Positions 4,015-5,837 of a stretch of 5,837 bases of DNA are shown here, piece by piece. The notes below the pieces were generated by a model that was not told the origin of the DNA, searched no databases, and saw nothing but the letters and a program-made list of their open reading frames with translations. Source of the stretch: Deltaproteobacteria bacterium RBG_13_49_15 (GTDB lineage Bacteria > Desulfobacterota > Desulfobacteria > Desulfobacterales > UBA2156); NCBI GenBank assembly GCA_001797695.1, contig MGQD01000050.1, positions 265 through 6,101 on the forward strand, read 5' to 3'. The position numbers were made by a program, and so were the translations under genes. Each line of letters starts with the position of its first letter. The stretch's first letter is position 1.

Positions 4015-5837
4015 TCGTTTCAGATACTGCCGTAAAAAACCGAGTCAGCGTTGCTGTCTTTTCGATCATCCTGCTGATCGCCGGTGTTTATTGTTATATC
4101 AAACTTCCCCGGGAAAGCGCACCGGATATCACCATCCCCCATGTGTTTATTTCCACCGACTATAAAGGGGTTTCCTCTTCAGATATCGAGACTTCCATCA
4201 CCATTCCCATTGAGAAAAAATTGAAAGGGCTGGACCGGGTTAAAAAAATACATTCCATCAGTTCTGAAGGGATTTCCATGATCAATGTGGAATTTATCCC
4301 TGGAACGGATATCGACGAGGTCCTCCAGAGGGTAAAGGATAAGGTGGATGAGGCCAAAAGAGATCTCCCGCACGATCTTGAGGATGATCCGTCGGTATTT
4401 GAGGTGAATTTTTCCGAATTGCCGATCATGATCTATTCCATTTCCGGAGATTGCGGCCTGACCTGCCTGAAAAAGATTGCCGATGACCTGGAAGAAGATA
4501 TCGAATCGATACCGGGGGTTCTGGAGGCCGAGGTGACCGGAGGGCTTGAGCGGGAAATCAAGATCGAAGTGGATCCGGACAAGCTCGCATTCTACCGAAT
4601 TCCCATCACCTTGTTTCAAAAGGTCGTAACCGGAGAAAACCAGAACACATCCGGTGGCGCCATCACTCTGGGTGACGGCCGGTACCAACTTCGCGTTCCA
4701 GGCGAGTTTACAGCGCCGGAGGAGATCACCGGGCTTGTTGTGAATGTCGCACAAGGGGAGCCGATCTATTTAAAGGATCTTGCTAAAGTGACGGATGGCT
4801 TTAAGGATGAGACGAGCCGCTCCCGGCTGGACGGTCGTGAAGCGGTCAGCATCACGATTAAGAAAAGAGTCGGTGAAAACATCATCGCCATCTCGGATCA
4901 GATTGACGAGTTGATTCGCGAGAGACAGGCCGGGTGGCCCAAGGGCACCCATATCACCAAGCTGATGGATCAGGCCAAGGACATTCGGCTGATGGTTTCC
5001 GATCTCGAAAACAATATCCTGTCCGGATTGGTGCTCGTGATCGGGGTGCTCTTTGTGGTTATGGGTTTTCGAAACGCGGTGCTGGTAAGCCTTGCCATCC
5101 CCTTTTCCATGCTGCTTTCTTTTATTGTTCTTTACGTTATGGGGATTACGTTGAATATGGTGGTGTTATTCTCGCTGACGCTGGCGCTCGGAATGCTTGT
5201 AGATAATGCCATCGTCATCATTGAAAACATCTATCGATATATGGAACAGGGTGTTCCTCGAATCCAGGCGACCATGCGCGCCACTTCGGAGGTAGCCTAT
5301 CCGGTCATCGGATCGACATTGACGACGCTTGTCGCATTTTTTCCCTTAATCTTCTGGCCGGGGATCATGGGGGAATTCATGAAATTTCTTCCGATCACCC
5401 TTATCATTACCCTCTCCTCCAGCCTGTTTGTGGCGCTGGTGATCAACCCGGCTCTCACCGCATTCTTTATTCGGGTGAAAGGGAAACCGGTCGATACGGA
5501 AACGGGGATGACGGCCGATCAGTTGCAGGCCGCCGGTGAAAAGCCGGCTGAGATCAGGGGTTTTATCCTTAAATTTTATACCAAAATCCTGAGAAGCGCT
5601 CTCAACCATCGCATCGCGGTGATTCTGATTTCATTCTCCGGGTTGATCGTCTTGTTTATGACGTGGGTTTTATCCGTAGGGCTCGAAAAACCGGTGGAGT
5701 TTTTTCCGGATATCGATCCGAAAAGCATTTATGTCAATATCGATACGCCGGAAGGGGCGGATCTGGAGTATATCGATCGGATCGTCAGGCAGGCGGAAAT
5801 CGCGATTCTTGGAAAAGAGAACATCCCTTCCGATGAT
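4011..5837 (+). CDS. RND-family efflux permease, HAE1/AcrB-like, N-terminal 609 codons (cut by window edge)
   Basis: The frame is open for 609 codons to the right edge. Full RND permeases are about 1,030-1,100 residues, so the C-terminal 40% is missing. This inner-membrane subunit captures substrate from the periplasm or outer leaflet and drives export with the proton gradient. Visible parts: TM1 (about 13-30) followed by LPRESAPDI, the hallmark post-TM1 loop; then the periplasmic porter region (about 35-330). This includes IPIEKKLKGLDRVKKIHS, an FxPGTDID segment and IPGVLEAEVTGG. TM2 to TM6 cover about 337-480, a cytoplasmic amphipathic stretch about 480-532, and TM7 about 535-556. It ends in the second periplasmic half (PVEFFPDIDPKSIYVNI). 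TM4 carries GMLVDNAIVIIENI, with D398 and N399 at the positions of AcrB D407 and D408. A Cys pair C148/C152 (CGLTC) lies in the porter region. Translation starts at the ATGA overlap with the adaptor gene. Drug-type (HAE) rather than metal-type (CusA/CzcA) is inferred from the TM4 motif and overall style; the substrate is unknown. Confidence 0.95.
   Translation, partial: MIVSDTAVKNRVSVAVFSIILLIAGVYCYIKLPRESAPDITIPHVFISTDYKGVSSSDIETSITIPIEKKLKGLDRVKKIHSISSEGISMINVEFIPGTDIDEVLQRVKDKVDEAKRDLPHDLEDDPSVFEVNFSELPIMIYSISGDCGLTCLKKIADDLEEDIESIPGVLEAEVTGGLEREIKIEVDPDKLAFYRIPITLFQKVVTGENQNTSGGAITLGDGRYQLRVPGEFTAPEEITGLVVNVAQGEPIYLKDLAKVTDGFKDETSRSRLDGREAVSITIKKRVGENIIAISDQIDELIRERQAGWPKGTHITKLMDQAKDIRLMVSDLENNILSGLVLVIGVLFVVMGFRNAVLVSLAIPFSMLLSFIVLYVMGITLNMVVLFSLTLALGMLVDNAIVIIENIYRYMEQGVPRIQATMRATSEVAYPVIGSTLTTLVAFFPLIFWPGIMGEFMKFLPITLIITLSSSLFVALVINPALTAFFIRVKGKPVDTETGMTADQLQAAGEKPAEIRGFILKFYTKILRSALNHRIAVILISFSGLIVLFMTWVLSVGLEKPVEFFPDIDPKSIYVNIDTPEGADLEYIDRIVRQAEIAILGKENIPSDD

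Noticed and set aside
4179..4754. 191-codon open frame on the minus strand inside the permease gene
   Set aside because: The plus strand here encodes the conserved RND porter region without interruption. The minus-strand translation has no domain-like pattern and no start context.
4011..5837. Permease as a heavy-metal (CusA/CzcA-type) RND pump
   Set aside because: The TM4 motif is VDNAIV with the HAE-like surroundings, and the adaptor and channel show no metal-binding His/Met clusters. The HAE-type assignment fits better, though the substrate is not determined.
1..5837. CRISPR arrays, tRNA or rRNA genes, insertion sequences or attachment sites
   Set aside because: I looked for regularly spaced repeats, long terminal inverted repeats, transposase motifs and tRNA-like cloverleaf arms, and saw none.

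Overview
The window looks like chromosomal DNA of a Gram-negative bacterium. It encodes an outer-membrane TolC-type channel with its periplasmic and inner-membrane partners. The style of the proteins, and the tRNA-thiolase-like fragment with an NFACT-R-like tail at the left edge, suggest an anaerobic deltaproteobacterium (Desulfobacterota, for example Desulfobacterales). That assignment is from recalled family resemblance only.

Layout, all on the + strand: (1) positions 1-374, the 3' end of a gene resembling the C-terminal part of MnmA/ThiI-like tRNA sulfurtransferases. (2) Positions 375-822, a 448-base gap with no convincing gene. Its right half holds an AT-rich inverted repeat, a near-consensus sigma70 promoter (TTGACA, 17 bases, TATAAA), two related dyad elements 127 bases apart that could be operators, and a leader with an interrupted hairpin. 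(3) Positions 823-1473, a TetR/AcrR-family regulator. (4) 1470-2825, a TolC-family outer membrane factor. (5) 2857-4014, a membrane-anchored RND periplasmic adaptor. (6) 4011 to the window edge, the first 609 codons of an RND inner-membrane permease, still open.

Genes 3-6 form a tightly packed operon. Two junctions are ATGA overlaps and the third is a 31-base gap with a good ribosome binding site. The expected product is a complete tripartite efflux pump: a proton-driven RND permease, an adaptor bridging the periplasm, and an outer-membrane duct. The TetR protein, encoded first, probably represses the shared promoter and so its own synthesis until a ligand releases it. The substrate cannot be read from this sequence.

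Nothing here amounts to a new kind of system. The points most worth checking are the paired putative operators, the structured leader, a CxxxC pair in the periplasmic part of the permease, and the Asp-Asn version of its proton-relay motif.
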